Shown piece after piece: positions 23,751 to 35,833 of a stretch of DNA of 64,000 nt; the stretch's first letter is position 1, and each line of letters starts with the position of its first letter. The position numbers and the translations under genes were made by a program. The stretch lies in assembly GCA_026874595.1 (NCBI GenBank), contig CM049315.1, positions 73,081,416 to 73,145,415 on the forward strand. Reading direction: 5' to 3'. A model generated the notes under the pieces. It worked only from the letters and a program-made list of their open reading frames with translations, was not told the DNA's origin and did no database searches. This DNA comes from Sipunculus nudus (taxonomy: Eukaryota > Annelida > Sipuncula > Golfingiida > Sipunculidae).

Positions 23751-24289
23751 CACACACGCAATTTTAATCCAACCCCTTATAACTGCTTGTGATATAGGCA
23801 TACTTCATGCACAAGGAAGTACAAGAGGGCGAGACCTAAACAGTGACAAAACATGCAATTACATATTAACAGTTTGTTATGATGACGATAGACTACCTAT
23901 CATCAATGGATATTAAATTAGTCTGAACGAGGTAGGCCTACAAGTATAAATGTACTCATTATTGATTAAATATGTACTGTAACAGAATTCAGACTTTGTG
24001 CATATCTTGCAATTGTACAATAATACAAGAAGAAATACAATAGAATATGGGTCATCATAACATGATTTCAGGTGATGGAGATTTGCCCATTTCCAAAATT
24101 TCAAAGTTAGAAAGTTCCAAACATATTTGTTTTGCTTATCTGAATTTCAATGCTAAAACCATGTACTTTCTTAAAGTTCACAGAACATTAGTCATAGTGT
24201 CCAAACTTCAGGATTCAAAGGAGACCTCCCTAGATATTGAGTATGAATGGCCTAATGGTTAAATATATGCCTTGTCAGTCTTTCAGGCT
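22796..24289. other. Non-coding interior with (TA)n
   Basis: (TA)n lies at about 23696-23746. A 'gacagacagag.tgatcacttta...tctgctgaagc' phrase at about 23343-23430 recurs in diverged form near 26265, 26510 and 26690, so the interior contains dispersed direct repeats. No exon was recognised. Confidence 0.5.
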
Positions 24290-25135
24290 GCTCAAAATTA
24301 TGTTTTCGGCCCGTATCTCACAGAATAAAGTTCACTATGTCCTACAGTTTTTGACAAAATGCTATCAAATTTTCATATTATAATAGTTTTAATCTTTGCA
24401 TTTTGTACATACAAAATGTCAACTGTGCTGACAGGAAAGCAAATGTGCAATGGTCAAGGTTAGACAAAATTTAAAGGTCTGATATTACCTTTATGACAAT
24501 AACTTAAAAAGATTATAAAAATCTGTTATATGCTAGAAAAAAATATATAAATCTGTTATATGCTTGAACAAAATTTAAAAAAAAATCTGTTATATGCTTG
24601 AAAATTTTTGTTATAAAAAAATCTGTTATATGTTTGAAAATTTTTTTTTATAAAAAAATCTGTTATATGCTTGAAAATTTTTTTTATAAAAAAATCTGTC
24701 ATATGTTTGAAATTTTTTTTTATAAAAAAATCTGTTATACGCTTGAAAACGACTCTTATCTTCAACATCTATCATGTAAAGTAAGTCGATATCTTTCCTG
24801 ATGTTTTCACAAGATACATTTTATTTGGGTAAATAACTGCTACAAATTGTGCAATTGTCACCCAATTTTTGACAATAAAGTGCAACAATTGGCTTTTACT
24901 GAAAAATGGAGGTTTCTCCTTAATTTCTCATAAAAAATGTAGTCACAGTGACCAATATTCAGGTTTGTTAGAAAATAAGGACATCTACCTGGATGTCAAA
25001 TTTTGGATTCACTGAACCAGTGGTTTTGAAACGTGGCATGTAAACGGAGATCGAGCTGGACAACCAGACCGATAATGGACAAATGACCATAGCTATATTT
25101 GACATAACGTATATACAGGTAGTCATCTGAGCTAA
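24290..25135. repeat. Diverged copy of the satellite-tail repeat family
   Basis: It shares 'gctcaaaattatgttttcggcccgta' with the 15-kb satellite. It ends in the same kind of tail ('gacaaccagaccgataatggacaaatgaccatagct...gtcatctgagctaaaaa'). Confidence 0.6.
24505..24755. repeat. Minisatellite, about 38-bp unit, about 7 copies
   Basis: The unit is roughly AAAAAAATCTGTTATATGCTTGAAAATTTTTTTTAT. Later copies are nearly identical and earlier ones more diverged. Both strands stay open across it, which explains the spurious open frames. Confidence 0.9.
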
Positions 25136-25247
25136 AAATGGTGCTACATAAATATTCCCTTTAACACAATATCAATTATTCTCAATTGAATGATAGCTCT
25201 TATTTCTAGAATTGTAAGAAATCTAAAAGCCTAAATCAGTATATACC

Positions 25248-25360
25248 TTCTGAACATCAATAAATGCTGCCTTTGCTTCTGCTATGGCGGGCTTTGCATT
25301 TCTTCCTCTGTGCTGGAATCAGTTTTGGCAGTAAACGAAGCATCATAGCACTAATGGCAC
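25248..25360 (-). pseudogene. Candidate exon of the element's minus-strand gene, frameshifted
   Basis: On the minus strand an acceptor (tggtttctttcag) precedes GAISAMMLRLLPKLIP. After a frameshift the reading is RGRNAKPAIAEAKAAFIDVQK, followed by a GTATAT donor. Codon use and splice signals look exon-like, but no single frame spans it. It probably belongs to the same decayed gene as the exons at 29138-29285 and 31562-31637, although its phase does not join directly to the former, so an exon between them is missing or unread. Confidence 0.4.
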
Positions 25361-27974
25361 CTGAAAGAAACCAGGAATATAACAGAATGTCAACTTGTAG
25401 GACAATAACAGATTTACTACTAAAAATTTAGTTTCTCGACCAATAAACAAATTTCATGGAATGTCCACAGGCATTATGAAAATCATGATCCTGCTGATCA
25501 TGAAGTGGTCAAGATTTTGAAGCAAACTGGTTTGATAACCTTCCTTGTAGATATATATACCATAACACATGAGTGGTCATATGGAGTGATTGATAAAGGG
25601 ACTATTTAAAAGTTAAATGTGTCCATTAGTCATTTTTCTCCATGAAATGCATTTAAAACTGTTTAAAATGTTAATGATGAGTCAGAAACAGGTTTAAAAG
25701 AGACCATTACATCAGCTTTATTATACATATAAAGATGTAAGAGGGCAGATTTATAAAAAGTCACATACATGTCACTCTCAAAATCCATCTGGAACCTCTG
25801 TATAAACAACAAGGGATCCATCAGTCACAGTGCTCAGCTGAAGTTGACCTTGAGGTAAAAATCTGAAAATGGAGGTAATGTCTGATATGAAGAGGTAATA
25901 TAGACCTTGGCTGGATGGTATGATTGGTTTGTATCATGATGAGTAAGAAATTGTTGCAAATAATATTTTGTGACCTGACCATGTGTTTTCTAATGTTAAA
26001 ATTAAAGCATGTGCGCGGTTTGTGAACATTAGATGTATATTATTACCATAATCATTGGTTGGCTTTTTGATAAATTGATGACAGTACAGTAGTTTACACA
26101 TTTGTTTGATTGGGTCTATTTTTTATTAATATTTTTTATATTATTAAATATATGTATTTTTTATTTTATAAAATGTATACAGTTGAAATATAACTTATGT
26201 TCCCAGTCCACAGGTGTAAGGACTTGGTGGTGGTGTGGGGGTGGTATGACCGGAGTTACAACATCTCTGACTGGTAGACAAACAAAGCTGATAATATATG
26301 GTTCAATTATTTCTTAATTTTTTTATTATATCAATTTTTTTAAAGTTTAACATCTGAAATATTACACAATTGAGTATATAAGTTTTTTTTCAAATTTCAG
26401 ACTTTAATAGCTTAAATCCATACACATACAGCATATGAAAGTTATTTCAACAGTGCTTATAGGAAAAATATCATAATAAATATATATTTAATGATAACGG
26501 AGAGATGATGGACAGACAGAGCTGATCACTTTATGTTCCATTCTCCTGAAGCAAGAATGTGTTTCAATTAGATCTTAATTTTTTCTAATCCAATTGTTTT
26601 TTAAATGAAATAAATTTTACACACTTGCACAGGCGCAAAGGAATCATTGGTAGCGGGGGGGGGGGGATTAACAACACTTCTGCATATATACATACAGGGC
26701 AAACAAAGCCTGATCTCCAATTCTGCTGAGGCAGGAAAATAATGAACAAATGTTTGTATTAGATCCTCATTTTTTTTTATCACATCAATTTTTTTTAAAT
26801 TTTAAGTATATATTTCTATACATTCCCAATATAACATATATATCTGAATATAAAAGTTAATTCATAATTCTAAATGCATCATCATATATCTCAATCTTGT
26901 CAGTTAACCCCACATCATGCATACAAATGCATATTTATTTTTTTACCACACAAATATATCTTTTAAATTTGCAGAACAATAAATATCTAAAAATAATACT
27001 TGAATCAGATTTCACAATTTTTCATTGTGCCTTTATTTATTTGTAATTTGCTTCATATTTTATAAATTTATGCATACTGATGGGTTTAATTTTAATATTT
27101 TAAAATCATTTAAAAGGAAATTGATTTCTTTAAAAGGCTACATTAACCCAAATGGCTTCTTCTGGATTACTCAATGAATTACTCATTCAAGGAAAGTTTT
27201 GTATATTGGAGTGGAAACAGCATTACAGTTGAGGAAATACAGGGCAAACAATAACAATTACTGCATAACACTTGGTGGGTAGGGTTGGCGGGGGGGGGGG
27301 GGGGGGGGTGGAGTTGATATGAGAATAACTGTACACCTGTCACAGCAGGGGATCTCCCCTAGTGACCTGTAACAAATCAGGAACCCTGGCATAGCTAACT
27401 TAACTTCTAGTGACCAGGAGTGGGCTGCCTGCATCTGGACAAAGCACGTGACTATAATAAGAGCCTGAACAAAAAAAATTCAATTATTAGCCTAAATTTT
27501 GAGCTTTTATTTTCTAATTTCAGGTTGAAACAAATTAAATACTAAAGTTTACATGCTGTGAAAATTTAATCAACAGTACTCACAGGAAAAAAAAAAAAAA
27601 CGTGCCATGGTCAAAATTGAAGGTACTTATTTTATTTTTATGCTAATAATTTTAAAAAATTTAATAATTCAGATCTAATCTTGGGTATACAATTGAATCT
27701 TAATTTAAACAAAGTTATATACTTGAACGAAAGGTCTCTAGCTTCCAAAATTTTCATGTTAGGTGAGTAAATTTCCTGAATTTGTAATTTACAAAGTCCA
27801 TTATATTCGGGCCCACAACTTGAAGAAATTACACTTAACAGACTTAATTTCCAGCATTTATATGGAAAATATATAGGAGAATACCAGTACTTCTGGTAAA
27901 TATTAAGAAAGAAAAACAGACAGATCAGTGGTTTTGATATAAGGCAGTCCTGAAGTGTGATAATAGGTTTTTAA
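25361..27974. other. Non-coding, AT-rich, with poly-G tracts
   Basis: Poly-G runs lie at about 26657-26667 and 27291-27309. Dispersed copies of the 'gacagacagag.tgatcac' phrase lie near 26265, 26510 and 26690. No gene seen. Confidence 0.5.
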
Positions 27975-28195
27975 ATGGAAACCTGAGGTTTTTCCTTAAT
28001 TTCTCAAAGGAATGAAGTCGCAGTGACCCAGTTTCCGGTTTGGTAGGAGATTTTGGGGACATCTAACAGTATGCCAAATTTTGGATTCATAGGTATAATG
28101 ATTTCAAAACGTGCAAATCTAACGGACGGACAGACGACAGACAATGGACAATGACTATAGCTCAGATAACGTATAGTCAGCTGAGCTAAAAAAAA
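27975..28195. repeat. Third copy of the satellite-tail repeat
   Basis: It begins 'aatgaagtcgcagtgacccagtttccggttt', compare 'cagtgaccaatattcaggttt' near 24948. It ends 'acggacggacagacgacagacaatggacaatgactatagctcag...gtcagctgagctaaaa'. Confidence 0.7.
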
Positions 28196-28984
28196 TTTAG
28201 GCAGCTTCTGTAGTCTAACAGGTAGAACACATGATTTATACCTGGGAGGTGGAAAGTTAAAATCATAGCCTAGAAGTAGTGTGCTTGTCTTGGACGGGCC
28301 ATGAAAGCCATGATTGTTACAGAAGATGGACAAGATACTGAAACTTGTACCACCGTACTCAACTGATTAGCAGACAGATTAAAATCATGTACAATATTTC
28401 AAAAAGAACTATACACCTACTTATAAGGTGGTCCAAGATTACCTGCTGATGGCTCAGATGAATTCAAACCAGCTATCATCTTCATGCTGTCTGGGTATTT
28501 CACTGCCACCTGGTTCTTATCCTTCAGCTAGGATGGCTGCCATGTCATCTCATTTAGCCATCAACTCCATCATGCCTCCTCATCCAGATATATTCCGAAG
28601 AAGTCTCCCTCTACCTATGAATGTCAAGTTAGCCAAATCAAGAATCAGTTTGCTTGGAATAGTTTACTGATAGATCAGGTATTATATAAAACCTTGAATT
28701 CACCTACACAAAGTAAAATAATGAAATCATTTACATGATGAAAAAGATTGGGTGCCTCTGGCTTCTCACATTAGTATTGTAGGAGACTTTTTATTCTCAG
28801 GTTGAAGAATCTGACCATTGTAAACAGGATCATGCATGCAACACGTCACTAGTAACTTGTTTACCTTTAGCCTAAAGATCCATTGGGATTATAGTATCAT
28901 CTGAAAGAGTATTTTCACTGGTAGGACTAATGATTGTAATATAGATTTTTTTAATAGAAAATCAGGAAGTAATTACCCATATAC

Positions 28985-29091
28985 AGGGGCGGATCCAGGA
29001 TTTAGAAAATGTGTCATACAGACCCTTATGTGTGTGTCTGTGACTCCATCCCCCCCCCCCCCCCCGAGTCCTGGAACTTAAAGATAAATTG
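28985..29091. mobile_element. Short MITE-like element, CAGGGGCGGATCCAGG end
   Basis: The left end CAGGGGCGGATCCAGGATTT matches the ends of the element at 57749-57968. The right end, 'gataaattgacgccactg', read in reverse gives CAGTGGCGTCAATTTATC, so the outer bases form CAG.GGCG inverted termini. The right-end phrase recurs near 59967-59990. A poly-C tract lies inside. Confidence 0.5.
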
Positions 29092-29137
29092 ACGCCACTG
29101 GCTGTAAGAATTAGCAAACCTTAGATATCTCATTTAC

Positions 29138-30841
29138 TTTATATCCAAACATGGGCCTTCTTCTCCACAAATCCAGGGTAACCTCGACACCCTGTCTCTA
29201 CCATGTACTCGTGCATCCTCTCTCAGTTCCTGATATTAATGCTGGAGCCACTTGGTCTCGAGCTTGATGGAGGCAGTGTCTGGATCTGTAACATAAAATT
29301 ACCAGTACTCAGAAATACTATATATACCGTATGAATCTGTATTAAGCAGGCCCCAGGCAGAGCTGATTCATTTGGATTCAATTTGCATTTTTTTTTGCGG
29401 GAAAACAAGTCATAATAGAATAACTACTTATTAAAACTACTTCTACTAAAATAATAGTTTCCACTTTACCAGTGAAATGTTCTGTTTTAATACTTACTTC
29501 CAAGAGTTATTCTATTTTTCAAGAAATGGAACATTTTTTCTTTAAAGGGGAAAACAATTTTGTACTGTTTAATAGAAGAAGGGGAACCTTTTATTTTTGA
29601 ACACATTGTGCACACATGGAAAACAACTTGGCTTCATGTCATATTGCACCAACTTGTAATTTAAGTGATAATATATATATATAATTATATATATATATAT
29701 ATATATATATAAATACATATATATTTATATAATACACATGCACACACATATATATATATTAAATACACATAGCGGTATATTTTTTTAATACCGTTGAAAG
29801 TTTCCGTATTTGAATTGCCCTACCTATGTTTGATAATTTATGAAAAAAAACATGACGGTGCATGTATGTCCAGCACTTCAGCCCATGCTCAGTTATGCGT
29901 GACATGCTCTCTCAGACCAAACATGTACGCTCGCACTTGGTATTCTCTGCACCAAAGGTGTGTTGGCCCATGTAACTATTTAACTGGTCTTATGCCACTG
30001 CAATGATGTTCAAGTTCCACTGATAAAGAATGAAAGGAATAAATGGTATAGCACTGAGAACCTGACAAGTTGGTATTCTCACTGAAATTGGATTAAATCC
30101 TGTTGGGTCTCCAATAAAATATAGGCAAAACCTGCCTCCTCTTACCTTGATCATGTTCTAGGTAAATAAATCATTATTCTTGTAAGTCGTTTGAGTCAGG
30201 GTTACATTTGCACTGAAAAGACATGATTTGGGTTTTATCTGACACATGACTTCTTGGCCTTGACCCTTTTATTCCAAGCGGCCAGGGTCTTCCTGCACAC
30301 AGAACACAGGGTGACCCGAAAGAAATGAACATGCTGTGTAAAATGATGAAACTTAAATTGGACCACACCAACAATTAATGAGAAAGCCTGTGAAAAGACA
30401 ATATATATGACAATATAAACATATATAAACACACATATCAATATTATATATACACTATAATATATATATATATATATGTGTGTATATATATATATATATA
30501 TACTTATTTAGTATATACTTATAAAGCATATATATATAAATATATATTCATTTAAAATATCTTTTGAAGATGTTACTGTTTTAATGTTATTTTATAAAGG
30601 AATATATTTGTTTTATATTCCTGTGACGTCACACAAACATGTTTTTAATATTTCATTTTATTTGTACTTAATTTCTATTCATATTAAACATTTAAATATT
30701 CATTGGAAGGGGCATATGACATATTAAAGGCATTGGAACCGAAGCCCCCCCCCCCCCCCCACACACACACACAGACACATCCCACACAAAAATTGAAAGT
30801 TGGGGTGGGGGCAATTTAATGGAATAGTTTTGCCCATATGC

Positions 30842-30927
<86 letters not shown>

Positions 30928-31637
30928 AAATTTTAATTGTGTAAAATTACCTGAAATCTCTATATTTTTTCTTAAACATTTTGTATGGGCCAACTTGGCC
31001 CAAGGTTAGTGTCCTTCTGTAAAGATTTCCTATGGGATTTTTGTCACCAATATATATTATATATAATATATATATATATTATATATATATTTTTCAAAGA
31101 AATGATGTTCCCACGGGCCACGCCTATGTTTCTTCTAACATCTGTCAAACAAATAAATTTAGTCTGCGCATGCGCACTATTTGACAGCATGCATGGTTTC
31201 CTTCGTATCGTGCTCCCTGTGGCAGAACAGTCAGCCATTAATTTTTATTTACACCAAAACACTGCTTCATATTCATAAGAAAAATTAAGAAGGGTACAAA
31301 AAAATAAAAGAACATTTTCTCTTTGGAATATGAACATTTTTAGAATCGGATGACTTAGAATATGCAAGATGTTATTGGATTCTAATGAAGTGATCGAATG
31401 TTTTTTAAATCATCAATCGATTATGACGGCAATGAATTTAGCGTGTCGGTTTTAAACCAAATACACTGGTTAAAGTCAGTTCTAAAAATACTTTACAGCC
31501 AAATTAAATACCAAAGCCAGTGAAATCTAACCAGAAAAATAAGCCTTACCCTTTATATGACCTGTGAAAAACACCCAGGTCCCTTGCTCCTGCTTCAACT
31601 TCAGCTTTTCAAGTATCTTCTTCACAAATTTGTCCAT
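29138..31637 (-). pseudogene. Two-exon 5' part of unknown transposon-associated gene
   Basis: On the minus strand the ATG at 31637 opens MDKFVKKILEKLKLKQEQGTW, a lysine-rich helical N-terminus, with a donor after 31562 in phase 1. The next exon, 29285-29138, follows an acceptor (attttatgttacag) in matching phase. It reads DPDTASIKLETKWLQH, an in-frame TAA, then YQELREDARVHGRDRV and WICGEEGPCLDIK, with a GTAAAT donor. The phase match and conserved-looking text support a real former gene. The internal stop indicates decay, unless a sequencing error. I do not recognise the family. It lies on the minus strand inside the CACTCTAAAA-bounded region, starting about 270 bp from its right end, as expected of an element-encoded protein. 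Confidence 0.5.
29640..31100. repeat. Cluster of (TA)n arrays
   Basis: TA arrays lie at about 29668-29712, 30455-30502, 30845-30922 and 31050-31091, with poly-C at 30747-30760 and (CA)n after it. The IYIYIY frames on both strands are repeat artefacts. No gene in between. Confidence 0.85.
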
Positions 31638-31774
31638 GTTGAACTAGATGACGCTACAAAACACGTGGACTAACACGCAGCTCCTATGCAGCGTCCAATG
31701 AGGAAAGGCGATCGCGCACGTGCTCCCGTGTCAGAAACAAATCTAAATGTTACTTTGTATCAGATTATCAGTTT

Positions 31775-31910
31775 GCGGGCAACCAATTGGCCGCGGTCGG
31801 TGTCAACCAATATTCTGGGCTCTACTCAAACAATATTTGGTTGATTTTAACCAATATCTGCTTCAACCAATTAAATTGGTAGCTGTTTCAACCAATCCGT
31901 TTTTAGAGTG
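31775..31910. repeat. Right arm: GGTTGA/TCAACC cluster and terminus
   Basis: Inverted partner of the left arm at 22475, ending ...TTTTTAGAGTG. Confidence 0.7.
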
Positions 31911-31925
31911 TAGTGAAGTTTGCTT

Positions 31926-32010
31926 TGCTAGCGAAGCGGTTGGTACGCCGGACTTGTACGCCACCGACCTATGTTCGACTCCCGGATCGGCCCAGGATTT
32001 TTCCCCTCAA
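31926..32010 (+). mobile_element. tRNA-derived SINE-like sequence
   Basis: A box-A-like word (TAGCGAAGCGGTTGG, from 31928) and a box-B-like word (TGTTCGACTCCC, about 31972) sit at tRNA spacing, followed by a T-run pol III stop (GATTTTTCC). The acceptor stem does not pair, so it is not a functional tRNA. It begins about 15 bp outside the CACTCTAAAA terminus. Confidence 0.5.
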
Positions 32011-32304
32011 CAATTTGTCTTCGTAACAATCTACTCATTATTATAGACATTGGATACAGCAGTGATATGCTATCTGTTGAGCTTAAACAACTTGCTATAA
32101 GGGCGATACCTGAGAAAGGTATATCATTGCAATTCTGTCGAATTGTATTGCATAGTATGAAACAGTTTTGCATTATATAATTTGTAATTTAATATAATAT
32201 TTGTTATGCAGGTATTGATTAATATCATATCATATATTATATACTTTTGTAATTTGTATTATATAATATAATCTAGTATTATTGTAGGGATAAAGGTCAG
32301 AGTC

Positions 32305-32461
32305 ATGGCAGTTTTAAGGACTATGCAAATGGCAAGTATACGGGAAAGGTTTTCCCGACTGTTCCGCACGATGCGACAACTTCCTTGTGAATGCGTGGAA
32401 GCAGACGATAAAACTTTGGACTTGTGCCCGGTCTCCGTCCAGAGGATGTGGTTTTGTGATG
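32305..32461 (+). CDS. Possible first coding exon, unknown protein
   Basis: The ATG at 32305 opens a stop-free run: MAVLRTMQMASIRERFSRLF, then RQLPCECVEADDKTLDLC and VQRMWFCD. It ends at a consensus donor (G|GTAAGT) after 32461. Composition is less AT-rich than the flanks, with cysteine-rich, non-repetitive coding text. No domain is recognised and no following exon could be joined confidently. It could be the start of a host gene or a transposon remnant. Confidence 0.4.
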
Positions 32462-32639
32462 GTAAGTACACAACGTTTAATTTGGTTTTTATTAGTTGCC
32501 CAGTCTGGCGTACACATATTACAGCGAAATTATTACCGAGAACGGAAATTCCAAATGAACGGCGCAGGGGAAGTGCGGGTAGTTTTGGATGTTTCCATAA
32601 GTGCCAAATATTCTGATTTGGGGAGATAGATACATATTC

Positions 32640-33950
32640 ATAAATTTTTGCTCCTATTATATTCTTCTAAGAATTATGAAATTGACAATTCATTTAAAGC
32701 AAACTAGGTCGGGCAGTCAGCACTAGCTGTGAACATTAAAATTTACAATCTGGGTCATAGAACTGTTGTATTATGGGGAGGCTTTGTTCTAGAGGTGACA
32801 TTGGATGTAGTTGTTGAACAGCTGTCTACACATCAAAGTTTGATTAGGATCCTGGTTCAATTTGTGGTATCTGACTAATTTTCTGTCTTCGATATTTTAG
32901 ACATTGTTATGATATGAGCGTCTGTTACATTTTCTTTTTTTCTCATTACATGAAATGTTTTCATTGTGCAACATATACAAGTGATTCATTGAAGAAAATA
33001 GCAAGCAATAAAACCAGAACATATCTTCTCATTGCATTTTAGCTTATTAGTGTTGGTCGTTGACCGGCCGAGTGGTCAGGTGTACATTACATCCAGGGTT
33101 CTGAAATGAACAAGTTAACGGCATGCCATGTTGTAAGTTTCAGTGTCACAGCTGGTTCAGAACGTTCTGTCATGTATCATTCTCCCCGCCTTGACTGAAC
33201 GTAGCTTTTTATCAAATATATTGTTTCGCTCCATAATTTTGAGTGTTTTAAATGTTTTTATTGGAGCCATTTCCAAATAATACTCTAAAGCGTAAATTGT
33301 GTATCAAGTATGAGGGTTTATCTACCATCAATGGCGACATCTGTTGATGAAGATTGAAACAAAATGCCACCTCTATTATATTATTAAAGACCGTGGTTGA
33401 AATATCGTAAAGCTGCTCATTCACTACCTTTTGAAAAATAAAAAGAATTTATGTGATTTCTGGCTTCCTCTCTGTATATATCAATGATCCAAGGGTAATT
33501 TTGGTTGTGAAAAAGTCTTATAACGCCTTAAATTCGTGAAGGATGAATGAACTAGTATATCAACAACATGATGATAAACACAGCAATGTTGACAAACGGC
33601 AAAAACCTACCTAAGGTGGTAGGCTGAATATATGCGGAGGTAGAAAGCTCCGGCTTATCCTTCTTGCTGCCAGATGCCCTTGTTGAATTTGTTTTGATTA
33701 TTTTAGCGGGCCCTCGCTTATTATAAACACAATGATATAAACAAAACAATCAGCCTGTATGTGGTGATTTCCACGTTTTCTTGCCTATTTTCTCATATTT
33801 ATTTTCTGAAATATTGACCCAAAAGGTTAGTTAGTGTCTACATTATACTTGGGAGTTTGTACAGTTTATACCTTGATAGAACTGAGGATAAACCCTCCCG
33901 CGGATACGTGTTGAGAGATGTTGGAAAGTTTGCTTAAATCTGCGTTTCTG
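32640..33950. other. Non-coding with tRNA-like fragments
   Basis: 'ggccgagtggtcaggtgtacat...gggttctgaaatg' (33065-33108) resembles tRNA boxes A and B, and 'gatcctggttcaatttg' (about 32849-32865) a box B. Both are degenerate SINE-like traces. 'gtttcagtgtcacagctggttc' (about 33140-33161) recurs as 'gtttcagagtcacagctggctt' at about 40273. No gene seen. Confidence 0.3.
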
Positions 33951-33953
33951 TTG

Positions 33954-34055
33954 GATCAGGCATTTCTATTGATCAGGCATTTCTATTGATCAGGCGTTTC
34001 TATTGATCACGCATTTCTATTGATCAGGCATTTCTATTGAGCAGGCATTTCTATG
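33954..34055. repeat. 17-bp minisatellite, 6 units
   Basis: GATCAGGCATTTCTATT is repeated exactly in register at 33954, 33971, 33988, 34005, 34022 and 34039, with 0-1 substitutions per unit in all but the last few bases of the array. A degenerate seventh unit precedes it. Confidence 0.95.
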
Positions 34056-35007
34056 GAAGTTCCAAGTACTGTCCCTTGTTTTTGTCCTCCCTTCTTGACA
34101 CAGGGATTATGATCATTACACACATAGCTATAACACCGGGAAAAACAGGAAAAACACCGAATCATACGCATTTGTCCTGTCCCGGATAAAACATGGTAAT
34201 ACAACACAAACCAAATAAAATACAGGAAAACGGGACAAGTTGTTGTGCTGACCAAAATCTGCGAAATATTAATACAGACTTCTAATTCATTTAACATAAC
34301 TGCCACACTTGATTTATTTACAGATTTTTTTTGCTTCACCATTTAGCAATATCATCTTGTGTTACACATGATAATTTATGTTTTCACGTTTCCTTTCCCT
34401 TAAGCCGGTGCATATTGCTCCGATACTGACGTATGCGTTTGTGGGTTTTGTCGAACTAATATGAGAAGCTTCCCAACAAGATTTTTACTCTGCCGTGTGA
34501 CGGAATCAGGATTTCATTTTACATGCCAAAGAATTTTGGACTAAAGGTCGGCCCCGGTTTAGTATGAACACGGGAATCATTTTTATGTAGCCGTTTTTTA
34601 CATTTTAGTGGTTGCGCCCGGTCCAAAGTCCGCGCGGCGCAGCATAGAGAAAATCATGGTAACCTTCACGAAAAATTGGGCCAATATAAAAAATGTCTGT
34701 ATTGACCAACGTTATGTCCTTATTTATATGTTCAGATAAACGTAACACGACAACGATCGGACTTATATCCGCTTTGCTTATAAAAATATAGTTGTTGTTG
34801 TTAGATAAAAATAACACAGGCTAATCCATTGGACATTTGTTTAATAAATGTCGCATGACATCATATTATATTATAGGACACTAACACGTGATCATTTGTT
34901 TGGCACAAGTTCTTGTTACGCACCCGAGAAAGGTGTAGTAACCATGGACGCCAAACCTATCATCACCAAACTGAGGACAAATGACCGGGTTATGACGTCA
35001 AGACCAA
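34056..35007. other. Non-coding stretch
   Basis: No exon recognised on either strand. Confidence 0.4.
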
Positions 35008-35205
35008 ACAGGTCGTACAGTGCCACTGGTATCATCACAATATGGCCGCCTGCCAAACGTTACAGCAAACATTCGAGTCGAGCAAACAGTGAAATACACG
35101 TCCATCGGAACCTAACAGGGAGTACAGCGTCAGCGGTATCATCAAAATATGGCCGAATGCCAAACACTACATTGGAAACAAACATATGAACTACATATCG
35201 GAACC
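35008..35205. repeat. Two-unit tandem duplication, about 100 bp
   Basis: 'GTACAGTGCCACTGGTATCATCACAATATGGCCG.CTGCCAAACGTTACA' near 35015 recurs as 'GTACAGCGTCAGCGGTATCATCAAAATATGGCCGAATGCCAAACACTACA' near 35118. A third partial start, 'gtacaggtcgtgtgtca', follows. The open frame across it shows no protein motif. Confidence 0.7.
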
Positions 35206-35833
35206 GTACAGGTCGTGTGTCAATATAATCCGCGATATCATGAATTCGATGATTAAAAATATGACCCCCTTCATAAATTTAAGATTCCCTGAGAATAATA
35301 TTTGATGGCAACAGGGGATCTAATTCATCCAGTCATTAGTATTTTGATGAGTTTCCATCGCACAGAAAATCATGTATTTTACTATTTAATAAATATATGG
35401 CGTTTTTATCTTCAAGGCCAGCAGTAGAGAAGCTTGCTGATAAAAGTGGGCGTTATTGCCACTACAAGAAGTAAGTGGTTGCACGGTATGTATTTTACTT
35501 CACGAGCCTTGTGCAATTGTACAGAAATAACAGTCTTCAATTCCAGATTAAAGAACTAGTACCAAAGTTGCTTTACTTGTCAACAACTAGTTACTATGGA
35601 AACAAACGTGGGTTGATCATTTATTTTGAACTATAATGTCTACATCACGTTTCAGTGACGAATATATATTAACGTTGGAACTTAAAGATTCTCATGACGG
35701 TGTGTCACGCTATTACTAGCTAGTTCTAACGCTATGCAAAAATCAATGAATGTCCTTAATTATCCTTTGGAAGAAAACAGCTTAACGTTAAACTCACGAA
35801 ATCCTCTGAATGTGCATTACCTTAAATACTCAC

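Larger units (their letters stand above)
22475..31910. mobile_element. Region bounded by inverted CACTCTAAAA ends (CMC-like?), composite
   Basis: The left terminus CACTCTAAAATGGATCGGTT (22475) and the reverse complement of the right terminus, CACTCTAAAAACGGATTGGTT (31910), align. Both continue into GGTTGA/TCAACC-rich subterminal arms. The flanking bases allow only a TA (or CTA/TAG) duplication. The enclosed 9.4 kb holds a decayed minus-strand multi-exon frame, the satellite-tail repeats, a 38-bp minisatellite and a small MITE. CACT ends suggest the CMC group. It could instead be two separate short elements in opposite orientation that happen to flank this region; no transposase catalytic motif was found. 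Confidence 0.45.

Noticed and set aside
24505-24755. Possible CRISPR array
   Set aside because: The units are directly tandem with no unique spacers, in a eukaryotic genome. This is a minisatellite.
28428-28670. 80-residue plus-strand frame MVQDYLLMAQ...
   Set aside because: No domain. The minus strand also shows fragmentary coding-like text with several stops and a CAG|GTAATC donor. It may be another decayed exon of the minus-strand gene, but neither reading was strong enough to annotate.
33065-33108. tRNA-Leu/Ser-like gene
   Set aside because: Box A resembles GGCCGAGTGGTCAGG, but box B is degenerate and no acceptor stem or anticodon arm can be drawn. At most a SINE trace.
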